A stretch of 38,052 nt of DNA from UBA3263 sp964586765 (GCA_964586765.1 CAZPHN010000024.1:1-38052), one strand, 5' to 3'. Shown: positions 7,504 to 15,493, numbered from the stretch's first letter. Notes: generated from the letters alone by a model not told the origin. Numbers and translations are program-made.

Positions 7504-8648
7504 AGCAGTTGGGTCAGTGCTTCGGGGGCATTGGTTATACATTCAAGTCCGTCGGGCTTGCATATGTAGGTGTTCTCAATACCTACCGCCCCAACTCCTT
7601 CTATGACGAATTTAGGCTCTATGGCAATGACATTGCCCTCTTGAAGTACATTTTTGGAGCGCGGAGCAAGCACCGGTAACTCGTTTATCTGTATGCCTAC
7701 ACCGTGACCTACAAATCCGGCATGGTATTTATGACCCATGAAACAATCAGCAAGTCCGGCGGCACGCGCCATTTCAACGGCGGTTTCATAGAGAGCCTTG
7801 CACTCCGCTCCCGGTTTGCCGAGGCGTGCCAGTTCATGGCAGATATCAATGGAGCATTGATGGGCTTTCAGGGCTTTTTCCGGCAGTGAGCCACACGCAT
7901 AAGTACGCGTCATGTCTGTCATGTAGCCGTTGAAATTGCCGTTCATGTCAATCATTACGGACTGCCCCGGCTTTATTTCCTCGCCACACGCGCCCACCGG
8001 CAGCGATGGCGACATTCCCGCGCCACCCATGGCGAAATCATAGGGCGAGGGAGTGTCCGCATTTTGTCCGGTAATGACGTTGCCCATGTGGATTTCCATG
8101 TCGGGTCCATTCACGCGGAACTGACCGAGGCAGCCGTGAAGCCGGTCTATTCGCTCAATCTCTGCCTGCAGTTCTATGTCGGTCATCCCTTCGCGGAAAA
8201 GCCCGGGTATGCGGTCATAGACTGCCGCATGGCGTATGCCGTCCTCACGTAGCAGTTTCTGCTCGAGCGGAGTCTTGACGGCGCGTCCTTTCATTATTGC
8301 GCCGCTTATATCCTTGAGTTCTTCCGCTCCCATTGCTGCCTGAAGGCGAAGGGCGGTAGAGTATGCTAAGGTTGATAGCTCAAGTCCGAGGGTGGGACAG
8401 GTGATGCCGATTTCTTCCGGTTTGCGTATGAAAGTGACGTTCTCGCCTTTAAGTTCCGACGGACGCTTCACGAAATAGCGCGGAGCCTCACCCGGGCTTA
8501 GGTAAAGGTATCCGCAGAAAACGCGGCCTGTCAGGTAGAAAAGGTTAGCGTTGTCGCAGATAAGTGCGGGGACGTCAAGGTGCAGTCCGTATATGCGCCG
8601 TTGCTGTTCCTCGGCGGGGAGAAGACATATATTGAGGTCTATGTTCAT
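7500..8648 (-). CDS. M24-family aminopeptidase (Xaa-Pro peptidase type)
   Basis: M24 peptidases are dimetal aminopeptidases, often removing residues before proline. The 382-residue product has an N-terminal creatinase-like domain and a C-terminal pita-bread domain. All five metal ligands can be placed: D in MIDMNGNF, D in MTDMTRTYACG, H in AGFVGHGVG, E in AIEPKF and E in GIENTYICK. There is no signal peptide, so it is cytoplasmic. It overlaps gldH upstream and the nucleotidyltransferase gene downstream by 4 bp each (ATGA). The exact substrate is not known. Confidence 0.93.
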   Translation of the reverse strand: MNIDLNICLLPAEEQQRRIYGLHLDVPALICDNANLFYLTGRVFCGYLYLSPGEAPRYFVKRPSELKGENVTFIRKPEEIGITCPTLGLELSTLAYSTALRLQAAMGAEELKDISGAIMKGRAVKTPLEQKLLREDGIRHAAVYDRIPGLFREGMTDIELQAEIERIDRLHGCLGQFRVNGPDMEIHMGNVITGQNADTPSPYDFAMGGAGMSPSLPVGACGEEIKPGQSVMIDMNGNFNGYMTDMTRTYACGSLPEKALKAHQCSIDICHELARLGKPGAECKALYETAVEMARAAGLADCFMGHKYHAGFVGHGVGIQINELPVLAPRSKNVLQEGNVIAIEPKFVIEGVGAVGIENTYICKPDGLECITNAPEALTQLL

Positions 8649-9124
8649 TCTTTTTCAAATATTATGCCGACTTTGTTAAGTCCTTCGAGATTTTCTGTTC
8701 TCATTATGTGGCGCAGACGCACCGGCGAGCCGGAAATGAGATGAAAATCAGTTCGGACTGTATCGGCTTTCTGATATATATTTCCCTGACCGGTTCCAAG
8801 CCAGTTACCATATGCGTCGGCAAGCTGCATGTTGATTGTGTCGGCGCGGAATGTGATGGTACTGTCAGGTGCCTCTAACTGATATGAAACTTCAAGCCAT
8901 AGGTTTCGGTAAGGGTAGTCGTTGGTATGGACTACGGCAACCTTCAGCGTCCCGTCGGCAATCGAGTCGGTTACCGACGGACGGTACAGATATGTCTGTC
9001 CGTATTTCCATCCGTCGGAGTCGACGTCTGAAAATGCCGAATAGTTGTTGTTAAGTCCGGTGCAGGAGGCTAACAGACACATTAACGGCAGTAGATGCCG
9101 GTTATTTAGGTGCCTGTTTGTCAT
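8645..9124 (-). CDS. gldH: GldH-type lipoprotein
   Basis: GldH was defined as a lipoprotein needed for gliding in Flavobacterium, but homologues are widespread in non-gliding Bacteroidales, where the role is unclear. I chose the ATG at 9124 (159 residues). It gives a lipoprotein signal MTNRHLNNRHLLPLMCLLASC with the lipid-accepting C21, whereas the longer upstream frame is a basic, low-complexity read-through of ricT. YNLWLEVSY-like features (YRNLWLEVSYQL), WLGTGQGNIYQ and GLNKVGIIFEKE are typical of GldH. It overlaps the end of ricT by 23 bp and the start of the M24 gene by 4 bp. Confidence 0.88.
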   Translation of the reverse strand: MTNRHLNNRHLLPLMCLLASCTGLNNNYSAFSDVDSDGWKYGQTYLYRPSVTDSIADGTLKVAVVHTNDYPYRNLWLEVSYQLEAPDSTITFRADTINMQLADAYGNWLGTGQGNIYQKADTVRTDFHLISGSPVRLRHIMRTENLEGLNKVGIIFEKE

Positions 9125-10253
9125 CTTTAGGCTTCGGTTTGCGCTTTTTCTTGCGCTTTTTCTTGTCAAATCGGTTGATGTTGTCCTGATCGAGCAGGTC
9201 AATGGGACGGTTCTGGGCAGCTTCCGCTTCGACTTCTTCATCGCGACGCAACTGGAGCGGCTTTTCTCCGTTTTTGTTGAGTTCAATGATTTCAAACGCG
9301 CGCCGGCGGTCTATGACTGTCAGGTTTGCCGGAATCTTGCGGTCGGTCGAGTAGGCAATTTCACCTTTGAAAATGTCAGCTTTGAAGAAATACCATGTGG
9401 CGTCGGCGGTTTCCAAGTGGATATCCTTAGGCGGCAACTTGCGCGACGCTTCGAGATAAGCGTCTACCTCATAATTGAGACAGCATTTCAGTTTTGCACA
9501 CTGACCCGCGAGTTTCTGTGGATTGAGCGACAAATCCTGAATACGTGCCGCGCCGGTTGCTACGCTCATGAAGTTGTTTATCCATGTGGAGCAACAGAGC
9601 GGACGTCCGCACGGTCCGATACCGCCTATGCGTCCGGCCTCCTGTCGCGCGCCAATCTGACGCATTTCGATGCGCACCTTGAACGCCTCGGCAAGCACCT
9701 TGATAAGCTGGCGGAAGTCTACGCGTTCATCGGCTATATAGTAGAATATAGCCTTATTGCCGTCGCCCTGAAACTCAACGTCGCCAATCTTCATGTTCAG
9801 CCCGAGCTCCTCGGCAAGACGGCGTGCGCGAATCATGGTTTCTTCCTCGCGTGCGCGCGATTCCTCATATTTTTCAATATCGGCGGGTTTGGCAAGACGG
9901 AAAACCCGTTTGAGTTCGGCATCGCGCTTGACTCCTGCGCGTTTCATCTGAATCCAGACTAACGGACCGGTCAGCGATACTTTTCCTATGTCGTGACCGG
10001 GCGAGGATTCTACGGCTACCATGTCGCCTACGTTCAGGTCAAGTCCAAGGGAGTTGAGATAGAATCCTTTGTGGGTATTCTTGAACAGAACTTCGACAAC
10101 GGGACAGCTTTCCATTGCCCCCGGAATGTCATCAATCCAGTTGAAGGCATGGAGCTTGCCGCGTGGACATTCTCCGCTGTCACACCGACGCTGCGGCTTT
10201 ACCGAGTCGGGAATGTTTTCTACGGCGTCGTTAATATCAACTATTTCGTCCAT
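9102..10253 (-). CDS. ricT: RicT/YaaT-type PSP1-domain protein
   Basis: In Bacillus RicT is part of the RicAFT complex, which carries iron-sulphur clusters and steers mRNA maturation together with RNase Y. The 383-residue protein has a PSP1 domain (about 60-280) and the cysteine motifs C215-GRPL-C220-C221 and C252-AKLK-C257-C258, which fit cluster ligands of the family. IGPCGRPLCC and GQCAKLKCCLNYE are diagnostic. The tail is strongly basic (KKKRKKKRKPKPK), perhaps binding RNA. It sits 15 bp behind rny in the same operon, which fits a shared function with RNase Y even though RicA and RicF are not seen here. Confidence 0.93.
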   Translation of the reverse strand: MDEIVDINDAVENIPDSVKPQRRCDSGECPRGKLHAFNWIDDIPGAMESCPVVEVLFKNTHKGFYLNSLGLDLNVGDMVAVESSPGHDIGKVSLTGPLVWIQMKRAGVKRDAELKRVFRLAKPADIEKYEESRAREEETMIRARRLAEELGLNMKIGDVEFQGDGNKAIFYYIADERVDFRQLIKVLAEAFKVRIEMRQIGARQEAGRIGGIGPCGRPLCCSTWINNFMSVATGAARIQDLSLNPQKLAGQCAKLKCCLNYEVDAYLEASRKLPPKDIHLETADATWYFFKADIFKGEIAYSTDRKIPANLTVIDRRRAFEIIELNKNGEKPLQLRRDEEVEAEAAQNRPIDLLDQDNINRFDKKKRKKKRKPKPKDDKQAPK

Positions 10254-10268
10254 AAAACGGAGCCGGTT

Positions 10269-11804
10269 TTATTTTGCGAATGCAACGGCGCGGGTTTCGC
10301 GGATAACCGTGATTTTAACCTGACCGGGATAGGTCATCTCATCCTGAATCTTCTTGGCGATTTCTGCCGACAGTTTTTCGGTTTCGGCATCGTCAATCTT
10401 GTCTGCGCCTACAATTACTCGCAGTTCACGTCCGGCTTGGATAGCGTAGGTCTTGATTACGCCGGGATAGCTCATGGCAAGTTGCTCGAGGTCATTGAGA
10501 CGCTTGAGGTATGCCTCTACTATTTCGCGGCGTGCGCCGGGACGTGCGCCGGAGATGGCGTCACAAATCTGTACGATGGGAGCCAGCAGGGTAGTGGGTT
10601 CTACTTCGTCGTGGTGTGCGCCGATGGCGTTGCAGATATCCGGTTTTTCCTTGTATTTTTCGGCCAGTTTCATGCCGAGGAGTGCGTGCGGCAGTTCCGG
10701 TTCGTCATCAGGCACTTTGCCTATGTCGTGGAGCAGACCGGCGCGGCGGGCTTTCTTGGGGTTCAGTCCTAATTCAGAAGCCATTACCGCACAGAGATTT
10801 GCGGTTTCGCGTGCGTGCTGCAGCAGGTTCTGACCGTAAGATGAACGGTATTTCATCTTGCCGACCATGCGGATGAGCTCAGGGTTCAGTCCGTGGATTC
10901 CGAGGTCAATGGCTGTGCGCTTGCCTGTTTCGATGATTTCTTCCTCTACCTGCTTGCGTACTTTGGCTACAACCTCCTCGATGCGGGCGGGGTGAATACG
11001 GCCGTCGGCAACGAGCTGATGGAGTGCCAGACGGGCAATTTCGCGGCGAACGGGGTCAAAACCGCTCAGTACGATGGCTTCCGGGGTGTCATCAACTATG
11101 ATTTCAATGCCGGTGTGTGCCTCGAGCGCGCGGATGTTGCGCCCTTCGCGACCAATTATGCGACCTTTGATTTCATCGCTGTCAATATGGAAAACGGTAA
11201 CGGAGTTTTCTACGGCAGTTTCCGTGGCAACTCGCTGGATGGTCTGTATTACAATGCGTTTTGCTTCCTTGTTGGCGGTAAGCTTCGCTTCATCCATGAT
11301 TTCATTGATATAGGATGCGGCAGCGGTCTTTGCCTCATCTTTCAGACTCTCAACGAGCTTTTCCTTTGCCTCATCGGAACTGAGACCCGAAATATGTTCG
11401 AGTGTTTCGATAACTGACTTGTGGGCTTTGTCAAGCTCGGCTTTCTTCTCTTCGCATACGGCTAACTGAGCCTCGAGGTGGGCGCGTGTAGCCTCGTTGT
11501 CGTTCTTTGTGCGCTGATTTTCGCTCTGTTGCTGGTTGAGCTGCAGTTCGCGCTGCTTGGCGCGGGTCTCGGCGTTCTGTACTTTCTGGAGTCGCTGGTT
11601 TGCCTGCTTTTCGGCTTCGCTTGTAATGCGCAGTTCTTCGGCTTTTGCCTCTAAGAGCTTGTCCTTCTTGATGTTTTCAGCCTGCATCTGAGCCTCTTCA
11701 ATTATGGCTTTGGCTCCGGAACGAGCCATGTTTCGCTGCACTGCCACGGCGGCTACCGCACCTATGACAAGAGCTATGATTGCTGTGAGGATTATTGATA
11801 TCAT
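10269..11804 (-). CDS. rny: ribonuclease Y
   Basis: RNase Y is a membrane-anchored endoribonuclease that starts mRNA decay. The 511-residue product has an N-terminal transmembrane helix (MISIILTAIIALVIGAVAAVAV), a long coiled coil (about 30-180), a KH RNA-binding domain (KGRIIGREGRNIRALEAHTGIEIIVDD) and an HD catalytic domain (RAGLLHDIGKV, with GAHHDEVEPT further on). Length and order match the family. It heads the operon that continues into ricT. A terminator-like RNA structure lies 73-140 bp upstream, so rny may need its own promoter, but I do not see a convincing one. Confidence 0.98.
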   Translation of the reverse strand: MISIILTAIIALVIGAVAAVAVQRNMARSGAKAIIEEAQMQAENIKKDKLLEAKAEELRITSEAEKQANQRLQKVQNAETRAKQRELQLNQQQSENQRTKNDNEATRAHLEAQLAVCEEKKAELDKAHKSVIETLEHISGLSSDEAKEKLVESLKDEAKTAAASYINEIMDEAKLTANKEAKRIVIQTIQRVATETAVENSVTVFHIDSDEIKGRIIGREGRNIRALEAHTGIEIIVDDTPEAIVLSGFDPVRREIARLALHQLVADGRIHPARIEEVVAKVRKQVEEEIIETGKRTAIDLGIHGLNPELIRMVGKMKYRSSYGQNLLQHARETANLCAVMASELGLNPKKARRAGLLHDIGKVPDDEPELPHALLGMKLAEKYKEKPDICNAIGAHHDEVEPTTLLAPIVQICDAISGARPGARREIVEAYLKRLNDLEQLAMSYPGVIKTYAIQAGRELRVIVGADKIDDAETEKLSAEIAKKIQDEMTYPGQVKITVIRETRAVAFAK

Positions 11805-11876
11805 AATGTGAGTTAATGGTTTGTTTGTCTTTTTGTTATGTTTGAAATTTTATTAATGGTTTATTTATTGGGTTTC

Positions 11877-11944
11877 AAAAAAATGAGTTACGCCCGGTCG
11901 AATCCGCGAGGCTCACTCTTGAGCGGCGGTTCGGCAAGGCGTAC
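11877..11944 (-). terminator. structured RNA ending in a U-tract between zapA and rny (terminator; possible small-RNA 3' end)
   Basis: On the minus strand GUACGCC (11944-11938) pairs with GGCGUAAC (11894-11887, one bulge). CGAA/UUCG and CGC/GCG pairs follow inside, and a GCUCA-AGAG-UGAGC hairpin caps it. The outer stem is followed after three bases by seven U (11883-11877). This is a rho-independent terminator with an unusually long, interrupted stem. It could end the zapA transcript or an independent small RNA. A 6S-like RNA at this position is possible but not shown. Confidence 0.6.
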
Positions 11945-11982
11945 GCAAAAAAGATTTCTGACCGTATGGTTCGACGCTGTTA

Positions 11983-12279
11983 TCAGTCCAGCCCGGGCAA
12001 GTTTTTAAGCAGTTCGTCAAGCTCGCTATCGAGCGCGGCAAACTCTTTGAATTCACGCTCGCCGCGCAAATACAGCACGGCAAACTGAAATGCCACCCTT
12101 GACATTACCATCAGCTGCGATTCTGACGCATAAGTCTTTTTGACCCAGCGGCTCCACAGCTCGTTGACAAGGCTTTCGGCGCGCCTCATGAGCTCTTCGT
12201 CGCGCCTATCCACCACAAGGGGCATCTTCTGTTGCCCCGCAAGGCGGATTGTTATGTTCTGTTTATCGTTCGTCGTCAT
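11983..12279 (-). CDS. zapA: cell division protein ZapA
   Basis: ZapA binds FtsZ and promotes bundling of FtsZ filaments at the division ring. The 98-residue product has the N-terminal beta-rich head (NITIRLAGQQKMPLVVDRRDEELMRRAESLVNEL) and a C-terminal helix suited for coiled-coil dimerisation. Size and pattern match ZapA (about 95-110 residues). It follows a small coiled-coil gene by 14 bp in the same direction and is probably co-transcribed with it from the promoter at 12610-12641. Confidence 0.9.
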   Translation of the reverse strand: MTTNDKQNITIRLAGQQKMPLVVDRRDEELMRRAESLVNELWSRWVKKTYASESQLMVMSRVAFQFAVLYLRGEREFKEFAALDSELDELLKNLPGLD

Positions 12280-12293
12280 CGTTCGTGGCTACA

Positions 12294-12590
12294 TCAGCAG
12301 GCATTGAGTTCCGCGATGCAGCGGTCTATTTCGCGTACCAATCCGGAAATCAAGGCGCGGGAGTCGGCAAGCTGTTGCGGGTTTGAACCCAAGGTCCGGG
12401 CAACCGCCATACATTCCAAGTCGGCTTTCAGCCGCTCTATTTCGCTTCTCATCCGCTCATTGTCCTGACGCAGACGTTCACATTCAGCGCGGCTCTCCTG
12501 AACTGCCGCCACTAATTGCGACTGTCGCTCAACGATGACGCGCACCTTCGAAGCGATGGACGTATATATTTCATGCACCTTCTCGGCCAT
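12294..12590 (-). CDS. small coiled-coil protein upstream of zapA
   Basis: This 98-residue protein is unnamed. It is almost entirely a heptad-patterned helix from about residue 15 to 62 (RQSQLVAAVQESRAECERLRQDNERMRSEIERLKADLE), followed by a second helical segment. It has no signal peptide. Its position directly before zapA, and its ZapB-like size and coiled-coil character, suggest a partner of ZapA in the division ring. That function is inference from context. Confidence 0.82.
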   Translation of the reverse strand: MAEKVHEIYTSIASKVRVIVERQSQLVAAVQESRAECERLRQDNERMRSEIERLKADLECMAVARTLGSNPQQLADSRALISGLVREIDRCIAELNAC

Positions 12591-12609
12591 AATATTCCAA
12601 ATTGTCCGA

Positions 12610-12641
12610 CAAATTTACAAAAACTTTCCTTCTTAACCAAA
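12610..12641 (-). promoter_or_regulatory. promoter of the coiled-coil gene-zapA unit
   Basis: On the minus strand -33 TTTG (12638-12641) and -7 TAAATTTG (12610-12617) are exactly 20 bp apart, a textbook Bacteroidetes promoter. Transcription should start near 12604, 14 bp before the ATG at 12590. Repeat A copy 1 begins 21 bp upstream of the -33 element. Confidence 0.8.
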
Positions 12642-12661
12642 TTTCTTCCCTTTTTTATCAA

Positions 12662-12815
12662 AAAAATTAGCAAGGAGTGGCTGTCTCAGTCACTCCTCGT
12701 CAAATAATAAACCAATCATTATCACATTTCTTTCACAATGAAAAAAGTCAATTCTGTGTGCTTTTCGATATTAAAACAACGCCGGGCATGAAAAAGTTCA
12801 CATCCGGCGCAAAAA
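12662..12815 (+). repeat. repeat A, copy 1
   Basis: First of five copies of a roughly 155-bp non-coding repeat. From left to right it has an 'AATTAGCAA' edge, a hairpin (GGAGTG, G, CTG, loop TCT, CAG, T, CACTCC; 12674-12696), an A+T-rich core (TCAAATAATAAACCAATCAT and on), and a second hairpin with GCCGGG/TCCGGC arms (12781-12808) followed by GCAAAAA. This copy lies head to head between the zapA-unit promoter and the first ATPase gene. A GTG-started frame runs through it, but the frame is not kept in copy 4. Confidence 0.9.
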
Positions 12816-12846
12816 TTTCCTCGCTTTTTTCGAGAAAATCCACATT

Positions 12847-12889
12847 TTTATGTAAATTTGCAGTTGAATTGCAAATTTGCATAAATTGC
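12847..12889 (+). repeat. 43-bp direct repeat, left copy, containing the ATPase promoter and an inverted-repeat operator
   Basis: These 43 bp are identical to 14042-14084. The left copy ends 3 bp before the ATPase start codon. It contains the -7 element TAAATTTG (12853-12860) and an inverted repeat: ATGTAAATTTGCA (12850-12862) against TGCAAATTTGCAT (12870-12882), 13-bp arms with one mismatch and a 7-bp spacer. The arms cover the -7 box and the transcription start, the layout of a repressor site. Confidence 0.9.
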
Positions 12890-12892
12890 GAA

Positions 12893-14050
12893 ATGGAGAT
12901 TAAATATATTCATAGACAAATGGCGGAGGCGGTCAGGGAGGCGGCTGTTTATTTCCCCGTAATTACTTTGACTGGACCGAGACAGTCCGGCAAATCAACG
13001 CTTTTGCGTCATATTTTTGACGTTCCTTATGTGTCAATGGAGGATTTTGATGTGCGCCAGTTCGCAAAGAGGGATCCTCGTGGATTTCTGAGCGGATTTG
13101 CGGATGGCGTTATCATTGATGAGGTCCAGCATGTTCCCGAGCTGTTGTCATATATTCAAGGAATTGTGGATTCGGATTCTTCACGGAAATTTTATTTGAC
13201 TGGAAGTTCTCAGTTTTCATTGTTGAAAAATGTCACACAGAGTCTTGCCGGACGCACTGCGGTATTTGAACTGCTTCCTCTCTCGTTAAAGGAGATTTCC
13301 AATAAGGATACCGAGATGGATGCGTTATTATATAGCGGATTTTATCCGGCAATATGGAGTGGACAGAATGTCCCGAAATTTCTTTATCCCAACTATGTAA
13401 AGACCTATGTAGAGCGTGATGTGCGTGATTTACTTGCTATTAAAGATTTGGATGCGTTTCAGCGATTTATCCGTCTTTGTGCGGCGAGGATCGGGTCTGT
13501 GTTTAATGCCTCTGAGGTTTCTAATGAGCTCGGGATTGCTGTTAATACTGTAAACTCATGGCTCTCGGTACTTCAGGCGTCATATCTCATATACATGCTT
13601 CCACCGTTTTATACGAATACTCGTAAGCGGTTGACTAAGAGTCCCAAACTCTATTTTACCGATACCGGACTGGCTGCTTATTTGCTTGAAATTGATTCTC
13701 CTCAGTCAATGGCACGCGATAAAATGCGTGGTCATCTGTTTGAAAATATGGTTATTATGGATTTCCTTAAGCGGGAATATAATGATGGTAGAAGTGGTGG
13801 ATTGTATTTTTACAGAGATTCAAACGGCAACGAAGTTGATTTGTTGGTGAAGCGAGGACAAAAATATAATTTGTATGAAATAAAGTCTTCTGCCACGTTT
13901 CATCCTGATTTTATCAAGGGATTGAAGTCTTTTGAACAGGCTTTCCCAGATCTTTCTGGCGATAAGTTTGTCCTTTACTCCGGATTAAATATGCCTGATT
14001 TTATGGATGTTAAAATTGAAAACTTTAAAGAAAATCGTTTGTTTATGTAA
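12893..14050 (+). CDS. AAA ATPase with DUF4143 C-terminal domain
   Basis: Members of this large prokaryotic family couple an AAA ATPase to a winged-helix and a DUF4143 domain of nuclease-like fold; the cellular role is unknown. I chose the ATG at 12893 (385 residues, MEIKYIHRQMAEAVREAAVY), because the longer frame runs back through repeat A. Walker A is GPRQSGKS (28-35) and Walker B is VIIDEVQ (D76, E77). A sensor-like TGSSQFSL follows. The C-terminal part has EVDLLVKRG followed by LYEIKSS, a PDDEXK-like pattern. The gene is A+T-rich compared with its surroundings. It lies between repeat A copies 1 and 2, and a perfect 43-bp direct repeat brackets it almost to the base, pointing to acquisition or duplication as a cassette. 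Confidence 0.93.
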   Translation: MEIKYIHRQMAEAVREAAVYFPVITLTGPRQSGKSTLLRHIFDVPYVSMEDFDVRQFAKRDPRGFLSGFADGVIIDEVQHVPELLSYIQGIVDSDSSRKFYLTGSSQFSLLKNVTQSLAGRTAVFELLPLSLKEISNKDTEMDALLYSGFYPAIWSGQNVPKFLYPNYVKTYVERDVRDLLAIKDLDAFQRFIRLCAARIGSVFNASEVSNELGIAVNTVNSWLSVLQASYLIYMLPPFYTNTRKRLTKSPKLYFTDTGLAAYLLEIDSPQSMARDKMRGHLFENMVIMDFLKREYNDGRSGGLYFYRDSNGNEVDLLVKRGQKYNLYEIKSSATFHPDFIKGLKSFEQAFPDLSGDKFVLYSGLNMPDFMDVKIENFKENRLFM

Positions 14051-14084
14051 ATTTGCAGTTGAATTGCAAATTTGCATAAATTGC
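14042..14084 (+). repeat. 43-bp direct repeat, right copy, overlapping the ATPase stop codon
   Basis: A perfect copy of 12847-12889. It begins 6 bp before the TAA stop (14048-14050), so the last codons of the ATPase are part of the repeat. It therefore holds an orphan TAAATTTG -7 box (14048-14055) and the same inverted-repeat operator, but no gene follows before repeat A copy 2. Confidence 0.9.
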
Positions 14085-14099
14085 CGGCTAGAGGTATAA

Positions 14100-14252
14100 A
14101 AATTTAGCGGGAGTGGCTGTCTCAGTCACTCCTCGTCAAATAATAAACCAATCATTATCACATTTCTTTCACAATGAAAAAAGTCAATTCTGTGTGCTTT
14201 TCATCAATAAAACAACCCCGGGCATGAAAAAGTTCACACCCGGCGCAAAAAA
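14100..14252 (+). repeat. repeat A, copy 2
   Basis: Same structure as copy 1, with the edge reading TTTAGCGGGAGTGG instead of TTAGCAAGGAGTGG. The second hairpin (CCCGGG...CCCGGC) is strong. Read on the minus strand it is followed by GGTTGTTTTATT, so it can terminate the ATPase transcript that arrives from 14286. Confidence 0.9.
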
Positions 14253-14285
14253 TGTGATTTCCCCCACTGAATATTAATTCGACAA

Positions 14286-15416
14286 TCATGATGTCGCAAG
14301 ATATTGGTCGAAATTTTGCGGAGTGATGACCTGAAACTCCGCGTCGGGATATGCATGCTTGAATCCGCCGGGGACTTTAACAGTTGCCTTATGCGGATTC
14401 CATTTAATCTCAAAGGCTTTAATCTGCCCATCTTTTTCTTCAATCAGGTCAATCTCCTGTTGCTGCTGAGTGCGCCAAAACCATAGGTTAACGAAGTCTC
14501 GAGAATATGAAACTTGCTTGATTCGTTCGGCAATTACGAAGTTTTCCCACATTGCCCCAATATCGGTGCGCGATTCGGCAATACGGAAATCTGAAATTAC
14601 CGCATTGCGGATGCCGAGGTCGTAGAAATATATCTTCTTGCTTTGTTTCAGTTCGTTACGCATATTTCTTGCATAACTGCCAAGACGGAAAACAATATAG
14701 CTCTTTTCGAGTATATCAATGTAGCGTTCAACTGTTTTAGCATCAAGCCCCACAAGTTGCCCTATCTCGCGATAAGAAATCTGGTCGCCTATTTGTAGCG
14801 CAAGAGCTTGGAGTAATTTTTGGAGTTTTTCCGGCTTATTTATGCCGTCAATCTGCAAGATATCGCGATATAAATAGCTTGATGAGAGTTCGCGAAGAAC
14901 CTCACGCTCTTCGTTTGGTGAGCAGACAACCTCGGGATAGTAACCAAATATCAGTCGGTGAGGTAGCATACGCATCTCCGTCAGCAAGTCAGTATGGTTG
15001 ACCATCTCTGCGAATGAAAGCGGAAACATTTGAAACTCCCGCTTGCGTCCGGTCAGACTCTCGCTAACCTTCGACGCCAACTGAAACGACGAGCTGCCCG
15101 AGGCGAAAAGTTGTACATCAGGAAGCTGATCGGCGATTACTTTCATGCGCAAACCGATTTCCGGAATCCGCTGAGCCTCATCAATGACCAAAATATGGCG
15201 GTTGCCCAGAAGTGCTTTCATGCGCGCTGCGGTCATGTTCTCAAACAGCTGGCGCACATCAATATCGTCGCCGTTAATCCACATAACGTCATCCCTTTCT
15301 CCGAGAACCTGACGCAGCAGGGTTGATTTACCTACCTGTCGCGCTCCCATAATAATGATAGCTTTACGGCTGCCGAGCAGCCCCTCGATAATTGGTTGAA
15401 GTTGTCGTTTAATCAT
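14286..15416 (-). CDS. second AAA ATPase with DUF4143-type C-terminus
   Basis: Of the same general family as the ATPase at 12893-14050 but clearly a different lineage. The 376-residue product has Walker A GARQVGKST (24-32, K30), Walker B ILVIDEAQ (D79, E80), the SGSSSFQLASKVSESLTGR sensor segment, a winged-helix region (ISYREIGQLVGLDAKTVERYIDILEKSYIVFRL) and a C-terminal nuclease-like pattern EIDLIEEKDGQIKAFEIKW. It is on the opposite strand to the first ATPase; repeat A copy 2 separates their 3' ends and copy 3 lies upstream. Its promoter contains an AAATTTGC-type inverted repeat similar to that of the first ATPase. Substrate and role are unknown. Confidence 0.92.
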   Translation of the reverse strand: MIKRQLQPIIEGLLGSRKAIIIMGARQVGKSTLLRQVLGERDDVMWINGDDIDVRQLFENMTAARMKALLGNRHILVIDEAQRIPEIGLRMKVIADQLPDVQLFASGSSSFQLASKVSESLTGRKREFQMFPLSFAEMVNHTDLLTEMRMLPHRLIFGYYPEVVCSPNEEREVLRELSSSYLYRDILQIDGINKPEKLQKLLQALALQIGDQISYREIGQLVGLDAKTVERYIDILEKSYIVFRLGSYARNMRNELKQSKKIYFYDLGIRNAVISDFRIAESRTDIGAMWENFVIAERIKQVSYSRDFVNLWFWRTQQQQEIDLIEEKDGQIKAFEIKWNPHKATVKVPGGFKHAYPDAEFQVITPQNFDQYLATS

Positions 15417-15433
15417 TGCGTGAAATCTAAAAT

Positions 15434-15493
15434 TTCCGCAAATTTACGAAAATTTGAGGAATAAAATCCACAAATATTATAAAATTTGCGGAA
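15434..15493 (-). promoter_or_regulatory. promoter region of the second ATPase with a 12-bp inverted repeat
   Basis: The minus-strand -7 box TAAATTTG (15439-15446) lies inside the arm TTCCGCAAATTT (15434-15445), whose perfect inverted partner AAATTTGCGGAA is at 15482-15493. The palindrome GGAATTAATTCC (15490-15501) abuts the outer arm. The arms share the core AAATTTGC with the operator of the first ATPase. A repressor, perhaps the ATPase's own winged helix, is a reasonable guess. Confidence 0.6.

Noticed and set aside
9045..11417. Long plus-strand frames opposite ricT and rny
   Set aside because: Long open frames arise from codon bias on the opposite strand; the translations contain no recognisable domain and the sense genes are unmistakable.
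12738..12791. Short ATG frame in repeat A (MKKVNSVCFS-like) as a possible small protein
   Set aside because: Its end and core vary by frameshift between copies, and there is no clear initiation signal. The conservation is better explained by DNA or RNA structure.
12677..12892. GTG-started reading frame through repeat A copy 1 that extends the first ATPase, and a similar frame in copy 3 (15574-15771)
   Set aside because: The peptide MAVSVTPRQIINQSLSHFFH looks conserved only because the DNA repeat is. In copy 4 a length change ends the frame, and the ATPase promoter and operator lie between the repeat and the true start.
12890..15416. The two DUF4143 ATPases as transposases or a defence operon
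   Set aside because: They are on opposite strands with separate promoters, carry AAA and nuclease-like motifs but no transposase catalytic triad, and no partner defence genes adjoin them.
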